64,000 nt of DNA from Oscillospiraceae bacterium (GCA_015066625.1 SVOC01000010.1:42695-106694); one strand, 5' to 3'; counted from the first letter of the stretch, positions 17,586 through 26,293 are shown. The notes: a model not told the origin generated them from the sequence alone. Program-made: numbers and translations.

Positions 17586-18803
17586 TTATTTCAGTTCGCC
17601 TGCCAGCATTCCCGATGCCCATGCCCATTGCAGATTAAAGCCTCCGCAGCCTCCGTCAACATCAATTATTTCACCGGCAAGGTAAAGATTTTTGCAGATT
17701 TTTGATTCCATTGTCTTTCCGTTTATTTCATCGGTTTTTATGCCGCCGCTTGTTACCTGAGCATTCAGAAATCCTCTTGTTCCTGTAATTTCAAGAGAGA
17801 AATTTTTGATTTTTTCGGCAATATGGCACAAATCCTTATCGCTGAGCTCCGATATGAGCTTCTCTGTACTGTAAAGGTTGCAAGCTTTACAAATTGCAAT
17901 TCCCACGGTTTTCGGAAGAATTCCCGTCAGTAAATTCTCAATTTTGCAGAATCCCTTGATTTTATTGAGGTTTTTCAGATAATTAAGAAGCTCATCATAT
18001 GCCGTATCAGGCAAAAAATCTATTATTGTAAAGGGATTACGCTTTACAGAGTTAATGTATTTCTGCGCAGGTGCGGCAAGCTCCATCGCCGCTATGCCCG
18101 ACAACCCGTACTCCGTAAAAAGTATTTCACCCTGAGTTTTGGTAAGAATTCTTTCACCTTTGAGAGTAAGTTCAACATTTCTTGCTCTCATACCTTTGAG
18201 AGGCTTTGTAATTTCGGCTTTTGAATTAAGCGGAACAAGTGCAGGCACGGTTTCGGTAACCGTATGACCCAGCTTTTTTGCAAGCTCAAAGCCGCTGCCG
18301 TCAGAGCCCTGAGGTGCGGAGGATTTACCGCCTGCCGCAAGGACAAGTTTTTTGCAGAAGATATCCCCGTTAACGGTAAATCCGCCATCGGATTTTCTGA
18401 TATCCGTTACGGGCATATCGCAAATCACATTTATATTGAGCCTTTCAAGTTCAAAACGCAACGCATCAACAACCGATGCCGCCATATTGCTTTCGGGGTA
18501 TACTCTGCCGCAAGAATCCGAATAGGTAAGCAAACCGAGAGAAGCAAAGAAATCAATTACCTTTTGAGGGTTGTATGTGTTAAGTGCAAAGGAAGCAAAG
18601 CCCTTATTCACATAGCAGTGGTCAAGGGCGTAAAGATTTGTTATATTGCATTTCCCGTTACCCGTTGCAAGAAGCTTTTTGCCCGTTCTGGGCAGTTTTT
18701 CAATAACCGCAACTCTCATCGAAGGGTCAATGCGTTTTGCGTTTATGGCGGCAACAAGACCAGCCGAACAACCGCCGACAACCGCCAAATCATATTTTTT
18801 CAT
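17586..18803 (-). CDS. HI0933/BaiN-like FAD-dependent oxidoreductase
   Basis: A 405-residue flavoprotein of the HI0933 (YhiN/BaiN) family, starting MKKYDLAVVGGCSAGLVAA with the dinucleotide fold, followed by GKKLLATGNGKCNITN and VLAAGGKSSAPQGSDGSG, and ending GGCGGFNLQWAWASGMLAGEL, all typical. Members include enzymes acting on bile-acid-derived or other unsaturated substrates, but most are uncharacterised, so the substrate is unknown. AAAAGGATG lies 8 bases before the ATG at 18803. Two copies of the 20-bp GTAAAG-N8-CTTTAC palindrome lie inside this coding sequence. Confidence 0.87.
   Translation of the reverse strand: MKKYDLAVVGGCSAGLVAAINAKRIDPSMRVAVIEKLPRTGKKLLATGNGKCNITNLYALDHCYVNKGFASFALNTYNPQKVIDFFASLGLLTYSDSCGRVYPESNMAASVVDALRFELERLNINVICDMPVTDIRKSDGGFTVNGDIFCKKLVLAAGGKSSAPQGSDGSGFELAKKLGHTVTETVPALVPLNSKAEITKPLKGMRARNVELTLKGERILTKTQGEILFTEYGLSGIAAMELAAPAQKYINSVKRNPFTIIDFLPDTAYDELLNYLKNLNKIKGFCKIENLLTGILPKTVGIAICKACNLYSTEKLISELSDKDLCHIAEKIKNFSLEITGTRGFLNAQVTSGGIKTDEINGKTMESKICKNLYLAGEIIDVDGGCGGFNLQWAWASGMLAGELK
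17871..17890. repeat. 20-bp palindrome GTAAAG-N8-CTTTAC, copy 3
   Basis: Perfect arms with centre GTTGCAAG, inside the HI0933-family coding sequence, 157 bases from copy 4. Confidence 0.7.
18028..18047. repeat. 20-bp palindrome GTAAAG-N8-CTTTAC, copy 4
   Basis: Perfect arms with centre GGATTACG, inside the HI0933-family coding sequence. Confidence 0.7.
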
Positions 18804-18883
18804 CTGCACAGCATCCTTTTGCGACACATAAAATTCCATTATGTATTTTAACAATATACGCCTTAAATGTCAATGCATATCCG

Positions 18884-18912
18884 TTGACAATTCGATACCA
18901 TAATGTTATTAT
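18884..18912 (+). promoter_or_regulatory. Predicted sigma-A promoter of the FHA gene and following operon
   Basis: TTGACA (18884-18889), 17 bases, TATTAT (18907-18912). The transcript would begin near 18919, about 27 bases before the FHA start. Confidence 0.8.
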
Positions 18913-18945
18913 GTTACATAATAAATGATTATAATGGAGAAAAGT

Positions 18946-19344
18946 ATGCTCGATTTTGTTCTGAGAATTTCACATTATTCACTGCCCGTGCTTGCGGTTG
19001 CGGTGCTGCTTCTCTGCCTTTCTCCCCTGCTCAAACGCAAACCGCCGTCACTGGGCAAAGCAAGACTGATAAACACTTCAAGCGGCGATGAATTTCCGCT
19101 TGTCAGCCGTGAAACCTCAATAGGAAGCCATAAAAACTGCGATATAATTCTTGATTTTCCTGATGTTTCACGGGTATGTGCGGTTATAATATGCGCAAAA
19201 AACGGTTGGTACATAACAAAGGTAAAATCCGCAACCGAAGTTAAAATCAACGGCAAAAAGCTTGAAAAGAAAGAGCTTCTCAAAACAAACGATAAAATAT
19301 CTCTCGGCAACATGACACTTACTTTCGATAACAAACAAGGATAA
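18946..19344 (+). CDS. Membrane-anchored FHA-domain protein with a degenerate phosphate pocket
   Basis: A 132-residue protein with one N-terminal membrane segment (about residues 8-27) and a cytosolic FHA domain (about 40-130). The FHA core reads TSIGSHKNCDIIL then DVSRVCAVI and ends LGNMTLTF. FHA domains normally bind phosphothreonine through an Arg after the first Gly and a Ser-Arg-x-His motif; here the Arg is Ser and the His is Cys, so phosphopeptide binding may be weak or lost. The start at 18946 follows GGAGAAAAGT. The M16 peptidase begins three bases after its stop. Confidence 0.82.
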   Translation: MLDFVLRISHYSLPVLAVAVLLLCLSPLLKRKPPSLGKARLINTSSGDEFPLVSRETSIGSHKNCDIILDFPDVSRVCAVIICAKNGWYITKVKSATEVKINGKKLEKKELLKTNDKISLGNMTLTFDNKQG

Positions 19345-19347
19345 CAT

Positions 19348-20622
19348 ATGACAGATAAAACAAAAATCATAAAACTGGATAACGGTCTGCGAATTGCAAT
19401 CTGCAAATCGGAGTATGCCAAAACCTGCTCAATGGGTATATGGGTTGCAAGCGGATCTTGCTATGAAACACCTGAAACCGCAGGTACTTCTCACTTTATT
19501 GAGCATATGCTTTTCAGAGGCACAAATAAACGCTCCTCACTTGACATTGCGGTTGAAATGGACGAAACAGGCGGTATTCTCAACGCTTATACAGCAAAAG
19601 AGATGACCTGCTTTTACGCACATACTCTTACAGAGCATATGCCCAAAGCGCTTGATATCATATGCGATATGGTGACTGACCCCAGGCTTTCTCCCGAGGA
19701 TGTTGAGCTTGAAAAAGGTGTAATAAAAGAAGAAATCGCCATGTATGAAGACAGCCCCGAAGATTTATGTGCCGACATATTTTATGAAAACATCTGGGCA
19801 GGCAGTATGCTGGGCGGCAATATTCTGGGCACTCCCGAAACAGTAGATTCCGTAACGGCAGAAAAACTGCGTGACCATATGGCACGGTTCTATGTCCCCG
19901 AAAGAACGGTTATAAGCTTCAGCGGTAATTTTGATGAAGAAAAAGCGGTTGAAATATGTAAGAATTATTTCTCATCTCAAAGAAATACAAATTTTGAAAT
20001 CACACCTGTTTCCGCAGAATACAAGCCAGGCATAACAGTGGTAAAAAAGGATTTTATGCAGAATCAGCTTATTCTGGGGTTTCCCGGAATAGCTCTGACC
20101 GACAAAAGACGGCATACGGTTTCGCTGATATCTTCAATTCTCGGTTCTGCTTCGTCATCAAGACTTTTTCAGCGTATCAGAGAAGAACTTGGGCTTGTGT
20201 ATTCGGTCGACACGGCAGGTGTATCACATCTTGATACGGGCGTGTTCATCGTATGTATGGGGCTGAGCAAAAGCTCCGAGAAAAAGGCCATTTCCGAAGC
20301 CCTTGAAATCATTGCCGACTTTCCGAAAAGTGTTACCGAAAAAGAGCTTGAACGAGCAAAGGAACAACTGGTTGCAAGCTTTGTTATGGGGCTCGAAAGC
20401 GTTTCATCGGTTGCTTCAAGAAACGGCAGAAACGTACTTCTTTACGGAAAAGTTGTTTCTGAAGATGAAGTCATAGAAAAAATCCGTGCGGTAAGCCTTG
20501 AAGATTTAAAGAAAACCGCATCGGAAATACTTGACATTTCAAAAATTTCACTGTGTGCCGCAGGCAAAACGGCAAGCAAAGCCGCATACAGACAGATATT
20601 GGATACATACAAAGGTGAATAA
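19348..20622 (+). CDS. M16 family zinc peptidase (pitrilysin/MPP-like)
   Basis: A 424-residue insulinase-type peptidase. The inverted zinc motif HFIEHMLFRG (HxxEH) is near residue 51, with the third ligand Glu about 75 residues later in ELEKGVIKEEIAMYED. A second, inactive M16 half follows with LGLVYSV. Length and composition match YmxG/MlpA-type processing peptidases of Firmicutes. No signal peptide. It is between the FHA gene and proB, probably in the same transcript. Confidence 0.93.
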   Translation: MTDKTKIIKLDNGLRIAICKSEYAKTCSMGIWVASGSCYETPETAGTSHFIEHMLFRGTNKRSSLDIAVEMDETGGILNAYTAKEMTCFYAHTLTEHMPKALDIICDMVTDPRLSPEDVELEKGVIKEEIAMYEDSPEDLCADIFYENIWAGSMLGGNILGTPETVDSVTAEKLRDHMARFYVPERTVISFSGNFDEEKAVEICKNYFSSQRNTNFEITPVSAEYKPGITVVKKDFMQNQLILGFPGIALTDKRRHTVSLISSILGSASSSRLFQRIREELGLVYSVDTAGVSHLDTGVFIVCMGLSKSSEKKAISEALEIIADFPKSVTEKELERAKEQLVASFVMGLESVSSVASRNGRNVLLYGKVVSEDEVIEKIRAVSLEDLKKTASEILDISKISLCAAGKTASKAAYRQILDTYKGE

Positions 20623-20623
20623 T

Positions 20624-21418
20624 ATGCTTAACAAAAAAGATATAAAGAGAATAGTTGTCAAGGTAGGTACATCCACACTTACCTATGATACAGGCAAAAT
20701 AAATCTTCGCAGAATGTCAAAGCTTGCTCAGGTGCTCAGCGACCTTAAGAATGCAGGAATCGAAATTGCCCTTGTAACATCGGGCGCAATCGGTGTTGGA
20801 GTAGGCAAGCTGGGTCTTAAAGAAAGGCCTCAGGATACCCCGGGCAGACAGGCGGCGGCAACTGTGGGTCAATGCGAACTGATGTTTCTCTATGACAAAT
20901 TTTTCGGCGAATACGGTAATATCACGGGTCAGCTTCTTGTTACAAAGGATGACTTTGAGGATAAAGAACGCCACCGTAATCTTCACAACTCATTTATGAA
21001 GCTTTTTGAATACGGCGCAATCCCCGTAATTAACGAAAATGACAGTGTTGCCGTAGATGAAATCGTATTCGGTGATAACGACAGCCTTTCCGCACACGTT
21101 GCAAAAATTGTTGATGCGGATACACTGATTATCCTTACGGATATTGACGGTCTGTTCAGTGCAAACCCCCGTGAGGATGAAAACGCAGTGCTAATTCACT
21201 GTGTTGACGAAATAACAGATGACATTCTTGCTCTTGCAGGCGGAAGCGGCACAAGCAGAGGTACGGGCGGTATGATAACAAAGCTTCACGCCGCACAGAT
21301 TGCAACCGAAGCAGGTATTGACACCGTCGTAATGAACGGCTCCGACCCGGAAGAAATTTACAAGCTTCTTGACGGCAGACAAATCGGTACTCTTTTCAGA
21401 GCAAAAGGAGAAAAATAA
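20624..21418 (+). CDS. proB: Glutamate 5-kinase, short form without PUA domain
   Basis: First enzyme of proline synthesis, phosphorylating glutamate. The 264-residue protein has the amino acid kinase fold with VVKVGTSTLT, LVTSGAIGVGVGKLGL, PVINENDSVAVDEI, TDIDGLF and GTGGMITKLHAA. It ends after the kinase domain and lacks the C-terminal PUA domain found in many species, a common form in Clostridia. AAAGGTG is the ribosome site for the ATG at 20624. Its TAA stop overlaps the ATG of proA by one base. Confidence 0.96.
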   Translation: MLNKKDIKRIVVKVGTSTLTYDTGKINLRRMSKLAQVLSDLKNAGIEIALVTSGAIGVGVGKLGLKERPQDTPGRQAAATVGQCELMFLYDKFFGEYGNITGQLLVTKDDFEDKERHRNLHNSFMKLFEYGAIPVINENDSVAVDEIVFGDNDSLSAHVAKIVDADTLIILTDIDGLFSANPREDENAVLIHCVDEITDDILALAGGSGTSRGTGGMITKLHAAQIATEAGIDTVVMNGSDPEEIYKLLDGRQIGTLFRAKGEK

Positions 21419-22662
21419 TGAGCACAATGACTGATATCGGTGCACGCTCAAAAGCGGCACAAAAAAAGCTTGCAAACGCAGGCGGAGCGATAATCGATAA
21501 AGCACTCTATGCGGTTGCCGCCGCATTGGAGAAGAATTCACAGTATATTCTTGAAGAAAACGCAAAGGACATAAGAGCTGCAAGAGATGCGGGAATTTCC
21601 GAGGCTATGATTGACAGACTTACTCTCAGCCAGGTAAGAATTTCGGGTATGGCTGACGGTATGCGTCAGGTTGCCGCAAGCGAAAACCCAGTAGGCAAAA
21701 TTCTTTGGGGCGAAACCAGACCCAACGGTCTGAAAATCGAGAAAATCTGCGTACCTATAGGTGTTATTGCGGTTATTTTCGAAGCGAGACCCAATGTTAC
21801 CGCAGACGCGGCGGCTATCTGCCTCAAAGCAGGCAACTCCGTTATCCTTAAAGGCGGCAAAGAGGCAATAAATTCAAACAAGGCGGTAGCCCAAGTTATG
21901 CGCAGCGCTCTTGCGGAATCAGGTCTGCCCGAAGACTGCATTATTCTCATTGAAAATATTTCAAGAGAAGCCGCAACAGAACTTATGCGCCTTAACGGCT
22001 ATGTTGACCTGCTTATCCCCAGAGGCGGTGCAGGTCTTATCCGCTCCGTTGTTGAAAATGCAACCGTGCCCGTAATCGAAACAGGTGTGGGCAACTGCCA
22101 CATTTATGTTGATGCGGATGCGGATATTGACATGGCGGCTGAAATCGTTGCAAACGCAAAGGCATCCCGTGTATCGGTATGCAACGCCTGCGAAGGTCTG
22201 CTTATTCACCGCGATATTGCGGAAACCGCACTTATTGCAATCGGCGATAAGCTCAGCGAAAAGAATGTTGAAATCCGCGGCGATGAGATTGTTTGCGAAG
22301 TCCTTCCCTATGCGGTTGCCGCAACAGACGAAGACTGGGCAACAGAATATCTTGATTATAAAATCAGCGTAAAAGTTGTTGATGATATTGATGAAGCAAT
22401 TTCTCACATTTCGCAATACGGAACGGGTCACAGCGAAGCAATAATCACCGACAGCTATGCCGCCGCAGAAAAATTCAAGGCAGAGGTTGATGCGGCAGCG
22501 GTTTATGTGAATGCCTCAACAAGATTTACAGACGGCGGTGAATTCGGCTTCGGCGCTGAAATCGGAATTTCAACACAGAAGCTTCACGCAAGAGGTCCTC
22601 TGGGCATCGCACATATGGTAAGCTCAAAATACGTTATCAGCGGTAACGGTCAGATAAGATAA
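21418..22662 (+). CDS. proA: Gamma-glutamyl phosphate reductase
   Basis: Second enzyme of proline synthesis, reducing glutamyl phosphate to glutamate semialdehyde with NADPH. The 414-residue protein carries the signatures PIGVIAVIFEARPNVTADAA, LKGGKEAINSN and VCNACEGLLIH, where the Cys in CNACE is catalytic. Full length. It is coupled to proB by a one-base overlap. The reductase proC for the last step is not in the window. Confidence 0.97.
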   Translation: MSTMTDIGARSKAAQKKLANAGGAIIDKALYAVAAALEKNSQYILEENAKDIRAARDAGISEAMIDRLTLSQVRISGMADGMRQVAASENPVGKILWGETRPNGLKIEKICVPIGVIAVIFEARPNVTADAAAICLKAGNSVILKGGKEAINSNKAVAQVMRSALAESGLPEDCIILIENISREAATELMRLNGYVDLLIPRGGAGLIRSVVENATVPVIETGVGNCHIYVDADADIDMAAEIVANAKASRVSVCNACEGLLIHRDIAETALIAIGDKLSEKNVEIRGDEIVCEVLPYAVAATDEDWATEYLDYKISVKVVDDIDEAISHISQYGTGHSEAIITDSYAAAEKFKAEVDAAAVYVNASTRFTDGGEFGFGAEIGISTQKLHARGPLGIAHMVSSKYVISGNGQIR

Positions 22663-22677
22663 CGGGGAGGTAATTAC

Positions 22678-23583
22678 ATGGCAAAGGCAAAGAAAAACAA
22701 ACTTGCGTTCCCTGTCGGCGTAATTGCGGCTGTTCTTGCAGTTATCGGTCTTATTACCGTTATCAGATTTTCTGCGGATACCGTAAAAAATCTTGCAGAT
22801 AATTCAGCCGAAAAAGCGGAGTTCGAAAAACTGCTTGCTCCTGTTGTAATGTTTGACCCCGACCCGTTTGACGACCTTACTCAAGCAGATGTTTCACAGC
22901 TTCTAAACAGTGCGGTATGGGCACTGCTTATGAGCGACGAGGGTGCAGACAAATATCCTTACTCCGAAGGTGAAAACATCGGTATCATTGTTCCGCAGGC
23001 AGACATTGAAAAATACTTTACAGGGCTTTTCGGAAATGAAATCGACATTGCTTCAATGCATTCCTCTCTTGACATGAGCGAATACGATATTTCATATGAT
23101 GCCGCACTCAAAAGCTACATTCTTCCCATTACGGGTATTGAATCCGCATATACACCCAAGGTGTATGACATTGAAAAACAAGGCAGTTCCCTTATTCTCA
23201 GTGTAGGTTATATCGGCAATAAAGCGTGGGTTCAGGTTGCCGACGGCGAATTTGCCGCACCCGAACCCGATAAATTTATGAAAATTACTCTTCGTGAACG
23301 CGACGGCGGAAGATACATTTCATCCATTCAGGCTACGGATGTTCAGGAAGTTATCGGCACAACACAACGCCGTGAAAATCCCACGGAAATCACCACGCTG
23401 CCCGTTGAAACCGAATCAACAACCGCACCTATCACAACCGCTGTTCCCATAACCGACGAGGACGGCGAGGAAGTTACTGACGAAAACGGCGATACGGTTA
23501 CGGAATATGTTACCGTTGTGCCCGAAACAACCGCAGAAACCGATTCAACCACCGACAGCGAAGAAACAACGGAAGAAGAATAA
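22678..23583 (+). CDS. Hypothetical membrane-anchored protein with Thr/Glu-rich tail
   Basis: A 301-residue protein not assigned to a family. A lysine-rich start (MAKAKKNK) is followed by a membrane segment (about 10-29), so the rest should lie outside the cell. Residues 30-235 are a mixed alpha/beta region with no motif I know. The last 65 residues are almost only Thr, Glu, Asp, Val and Pro (TTAPITTAVP, TVTEYVTVVPETTAET), as in extracytoplasmic linkers of Ruminococcaceae. GGGGAGG precedes the ATG. It lies between proA and mutS2 with tight spacing. Confidence 0.7.
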   Translation: MAKAKKNKLAFPVGVIAAVLAVIGLITVIRFSADTVKNLADNSAEKAEFEKLLAPVVMFDPDPFDDLTQADVSQLLNSAVWALLMSDEGADKYPYSEGENIGIIVPQADIEKYFTGLFGNEIDIASMHSSLDMSEYDISYDAALKSYILPITGIESAYTPKVYDIEKQGSSLILSVGYIGNKAWVQVADGEFAAPEPDKFMKITLRERDGGRYISSIQATDVQEVIGTTQRRENPTEITTLPVETESTTAPITTAVPITDEDGEEVTDENGDTVTEYVTVVPETTAETDSTTDSEETTEEE

Positions 23584-23584
23584 A

Positions 23585-25978
23585 ATGAAGAACTACGATA
23601 AACACGCAAAATCACTTGAATTTGATAAGGTGCTTGAAAAGCTTGCAGATTTCACAAGCTGTGACGATGCAAGATACGAAGCAACTCATCTTAAACCTGA
23701 AAGCAACCTTGAACTTGCAAGGGCACTGCTCAATCAGACGGTTGACGCACATATGCTTCTGGCAAGATTCGGCGGTCCGTCATTCGGCGGATTAAAGAAT
23801 GTGAATAACGCACTCAGCCGTGCAAATGCAGGCAGCGTTCTCAACACAAAGGAGCTGCTTGATATCGGCGGTGTGCTGAGGGTTATCCGCACACTCTCTC
23901 AGTGGCGCGCTTCAAATTCGGGAGTGCAAACCGTGCTTGACCCTCTTTTCAACGCACTTGTACCAAATAAATATCTTGAATCTGCAATTTTTAACGCAAT
24001 TATTTCCGAAGAAGAAATTTCGGATAATGCTTCGCCTACTCTTAAAGATATCAGACGAAAAATCCGTGTTCAGGAGTCCAAAGTAAGAGAACAGCTTGAT
24101 AAATTTTCACGTTCTCAGGCAAACTCCAAATTCTTGCAGGAAAATATTATTACACAGCGTAACGGCAGATATGTTGTCCCCGTTAAGAGCGAGCACAGAA
24201 ATGAGGTTGCAGGTCTTGTGCACGACACCTCATCAAGCGGTGCAACAGTATTTATTGAGCCTATGGCTGTTGTTGAAGCAAACAACGAAATCCGTGTGCT
24301 TCAAACCAAGGAACGTGAAGAAATTGAAAGGATTCTCAGCGAGCTTTCGGCAAGCGCAGGTGATTTTTCGCAAAGCATAAAAAACAGTTACGAATGTGCC
24401 GTTGAACTTAATCTTATTTTTGCAAAAGCACAGTACGCCTATAAAATCAAAGCCGCACCTCCCATACTCAACGATAAGGGAATTATCAATCTCAGAGCGG
24501 CAAGACACCCTCTGATTGACCCGAAAAAGGTCGTGCCCGTTGATATAATGCTGGGCAAGGATTTTGACACTCTTGTTATCACTGGTCCCAACACAGGCGG
24601 TAAAACCGTTTCAATCAAAACAATCGGTCTGCTTTCAATGATGGCGATGTGCGGTCTTATGATACCCGCAGGCGACAGAAGCGAAATCTCTGTTTTCGAT
24701 AAAATTCTTTCGGATATCGGTGACGAGCAGTCCATCGAGCAGTCACTTTCCACATTTTCCGCGCATATGACAAATATCATAAGCATTTTTGAAGAAGCCG
24801 ACGAAAGCAGCCTTATTCTTATTGACGAATTGGGTGCAGGCACAGACCCCGTTGAAGGTGCGGCACTTGCAATTTCAATTCTTGAAGCCCTTCATTTCAA
24901 GGGAGCCAAAATCGCCGCAACAACTCACTATGCCGAGCTTAAAGCCTACGCGCTTGAAACTCCCCGTGTTGAAAACGGCTGCTGCGAATTTGATGTTGCA
25001 ACCCTCAGACCCACATACCGTCTGCTTATCGGCGTACCGGGCAAATCAAACGCTCTTGCCATAAGCGAAAAGCTGGGACTTGATATTTCCATCATAAACC
25101 GTGCTCAGGACCTTGTTTCAAGCGAAAACAAAGCATTTGAAAATGTTGTTGACCGCCTTGAAGATACCCGCCGCCGTATGGAAGATGAATACGACAGAGC
25201 AAAACAGCTTTCTGAAAAAGCAGAAAAGGAAAGAGCAGAGGCAGAAAAAATCAAAGCCGATACCCAGAAACTCCGTGAAAAAGAAATGGAGAATGCACGC
25301 TCCCAGGCACTCCGTGTTGTTGAGCAGGCAAAGCGTGAGGCTTACACTCTGCTTCAGGAGCTTGACAAACTGAAAAAGGAACAGCAGAAAACAAAGGATG
25401 CGGCTGAGCTTGCAAGGCGTGCAAAATCACTTGTCAAGAAAGGTATCGAATCCATCGATTCCGCTGCCGACCCCATTATCGGCATTGAGGATGATGATAA
25501 GGATTATGTTCTTCCCCGTGCACTTGTTACGGGCGATACGGTTATCATCCGTGATATCGGCAAAACAGCAAAGGTGCTTTCACCTGCAGATAAAAACGGT
25601 AATGTTGAGGTTCAGGCAGGTTCAATAAAAACAAGAGTCAAGCTTGTCAATCTGAGGCTCTGCGAAAACGCTCCCAAAAAACAGGAAAAGAAATCCACTG
25701 TCAGGTTGCAGGGTGAAAGCAGGCTGAACATGGCGGCTTCAACAAGACTTGACCTTCGCGGTATGACCGTTGACGAATGTCTTATTGAGCTTGACAGATT
25801 CATTGACCAGGGTCTTCGCACAGGCCTTAATGAATTCACCGTTGTTCACGGCAAAGGAACGGGTGCACTGCGTACCGCCGTTACCCGTTATCTTAAAGCA
25901 TCTCCCTATGTAAAGACCAGCAGACTGGGTCTTTACGGCGAAGGTGAAGACGGCGTTACAATTGTTACACTGAAATAA
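23585..25978 (+). CDS. mutS2: Endonuclease MutS2
   Basis: MutS-like ATPase with a C-terminal Smr nuclease domain, known to suppress recombination and, in Bacillus, to act on collided ribosomes. The 797-residue protein has Walker A GPNTGGKT at 334-341, Walker B LILIDELGAGTDP near 420, a long charged coiled coil (about 515-640) and the Smr motifs LDLRGMT and HGKGTG in the last 75 residues. All key parts are present. The start overlaps nothing and lies one base after the previous stop. Confidence 0.96.
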   Translation: MKNYDKHAKSLEFDKVLEKLADFTSCDDARYEATHLKPESNLELARALLNQTVDAHMLLARFGGPSFGGLKNVNNALSRANAGSVLNTKELLDIGGVLRVIRTLSQWRASNSGVQTVLDPLFNALVPNKYLESAIFNAIISEEEISDNASPTLKDIRRKIRVQESKVREQLDKFSRSQANSKFLQENIITQRNGRYVVPVKSEHRNEVAGLVHDTSSSGATVFIEPMAVVEANNEIRVLQTKEREEIERILSELSASAGDFSQSIKNSYECAVELNLIFAKAQYAYKIKAAPPILNDKGIINLRAARHPLIDPKKVVPVDIMLGKDFDTLVITGPNTGGKTVSIKTIGLLSMMAMCGLMIPAGDRSEISVFDKILSDIGDEQSIEQSLSTFSAHMTNIISIFEEADESSLILIDELGAGTDPVEGAALAISILEALHFKGAKIAATTHYAELKAYALETPRVENGCCEFDVATLRPTYRLLIGVPGKSNALAISEKLGLDISIINRAQDLVSSENKAFENVVDRLEDTRRRMEDEYDRAKQLSEKAEKERAEAEKIKADTQKLREKEMENARSQALRVVEQAKREAYTLLQELDKLKKEQQKTKDAAELARRAKSLVKKGIESIDSAADPIIGIEDDDKDYVLPRALVTGDTVIIRDIGKTAKVLSPADKNGNVEVQAGSIKTRVKLVNLRLCENAPKKQEKKSTVRLQGESRLNMAASTRLDLRGMTVDECLIELDRFIDQGLRTGLNEFTVVHGKGTGALRTAVTRYLKASPYVKTSRLGLYGEGEDGVTIVTLK

Positions 25979-25981
25979 TTT

Positions 25982-26001
25982 GTAAAGCTGTTTGCCTTTA
26001 C
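25982..26001. repeat. 20-bp palindrome GTAAAG-N8-CTTTAC, copy 5
   Basis: Perfect arms with centre CTGTTTGC, four bases after the mutS2 stop. It is followed by AAAATATAATTTTT, so it could also take part in ending the mutS2 transcript. Confidence 0.7.
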
Positions 26002-26030
26002 GAAAATATAATTTTTGACGTTGCAAAAAG

Positions 26031-26055
26031 TTTTTCACTTTTTAAGTGTGAAAAA
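26031..26055. repeat. Inverted repeat in the mutS2-ylxM space
   Basis: TTTTTCAC and GTGAAAAA face each other around a 9-base loop that can itself pair differently (CACTT/AAGTG). Confidence 0.6.
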
Positions 26056-26083
26056 GTGGATATATATTGTGCTGCAAGTCCAA

Positions 26084-26148
26084 TTTTTCCACAATTTATA
26101 GTTTTCTCCCCTTGATTTTTGGGGTTTTCGTGAGAAAAAGGTGGAAAA
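26084..26148. repeat. Nested 65-base stem-loop
   Basis: Outer arms TTTTCCAC (within 26084-26092) and GTGGAAAA (26141-26148), middle arms TTTTCTC (26102-26108) and GAGAAAA (26132-26138), and an inner CCCC/GGGG hairpin (26108-26124) followed by TTTT. It lies between mutS2 and the ylxM promoter. It could be a terminator or processing element; no RNA family is recognised. Confidence 0.5.
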
Positions 26149-26175
26149 CCCATGTAAATGTGGTTAAATTTGTGC

Positions 26176-26204
26176 TTGACATTTCACATTATTTTTAGTA
26201 TAAT
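26176..26204 (+). promoter_or_regulatory. Predicted sigma-A promoter of the ylxM-ffh-rpsP operon
   Basis: TTGACA (26176-26181), 17 bases, TATAAT (26199-26204): a perfect consensus promoter. The transcript should start near 26211, inside the palindrome at 26207-26238. Confidence 0.9.
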
Positions 26205-26206
26205 AG

Positions 26207-26238
26207 CCACCTGTAAAGCTTATGTGCTTTACAGGTGG
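26207..26238. promoter_or_regulatory. 32-bp palindrome on the ylxM transcription start, containing copy 6 of the 20-bp repeat
   Basis: Thirteen-bp perfect arms (CCACCTGTAAAGC/GCTTTACAGGTGG) around TTATGT. The core 26213-26232 is GTAAAG-N8-CTTTAC. As DNA it covers the predicted start site and could be an operator; as RNA it would form a hairpin at the extreme 5' end of the mRNA and could protect it from decay. Confidence 0.7.
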
Positions 26239-26293
26239 TAAGTTTTCGGCACCAAAATCCGTAACATATAATTCAGAGAAAGGAGGGCTCGGA

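Noticed and set aside
18804..18945. Replication origin at the change from leftward to rightward genes
   Set aside because: No dnaA or dnaN, no cluster of DnaA boxes and no AT-rich unwinding region; the strand change alone is weak evidence.
25915..25936. Hairpin with GTAAAGACC/GGTCTTTAC arms near the end of mutS2
   Set aside because: It resembles the 20-bp repeat but has 15 instead of 8 bases between GTAAAG and CTTTAC, and it lies in the conserved Smr domain, so it was not counted.
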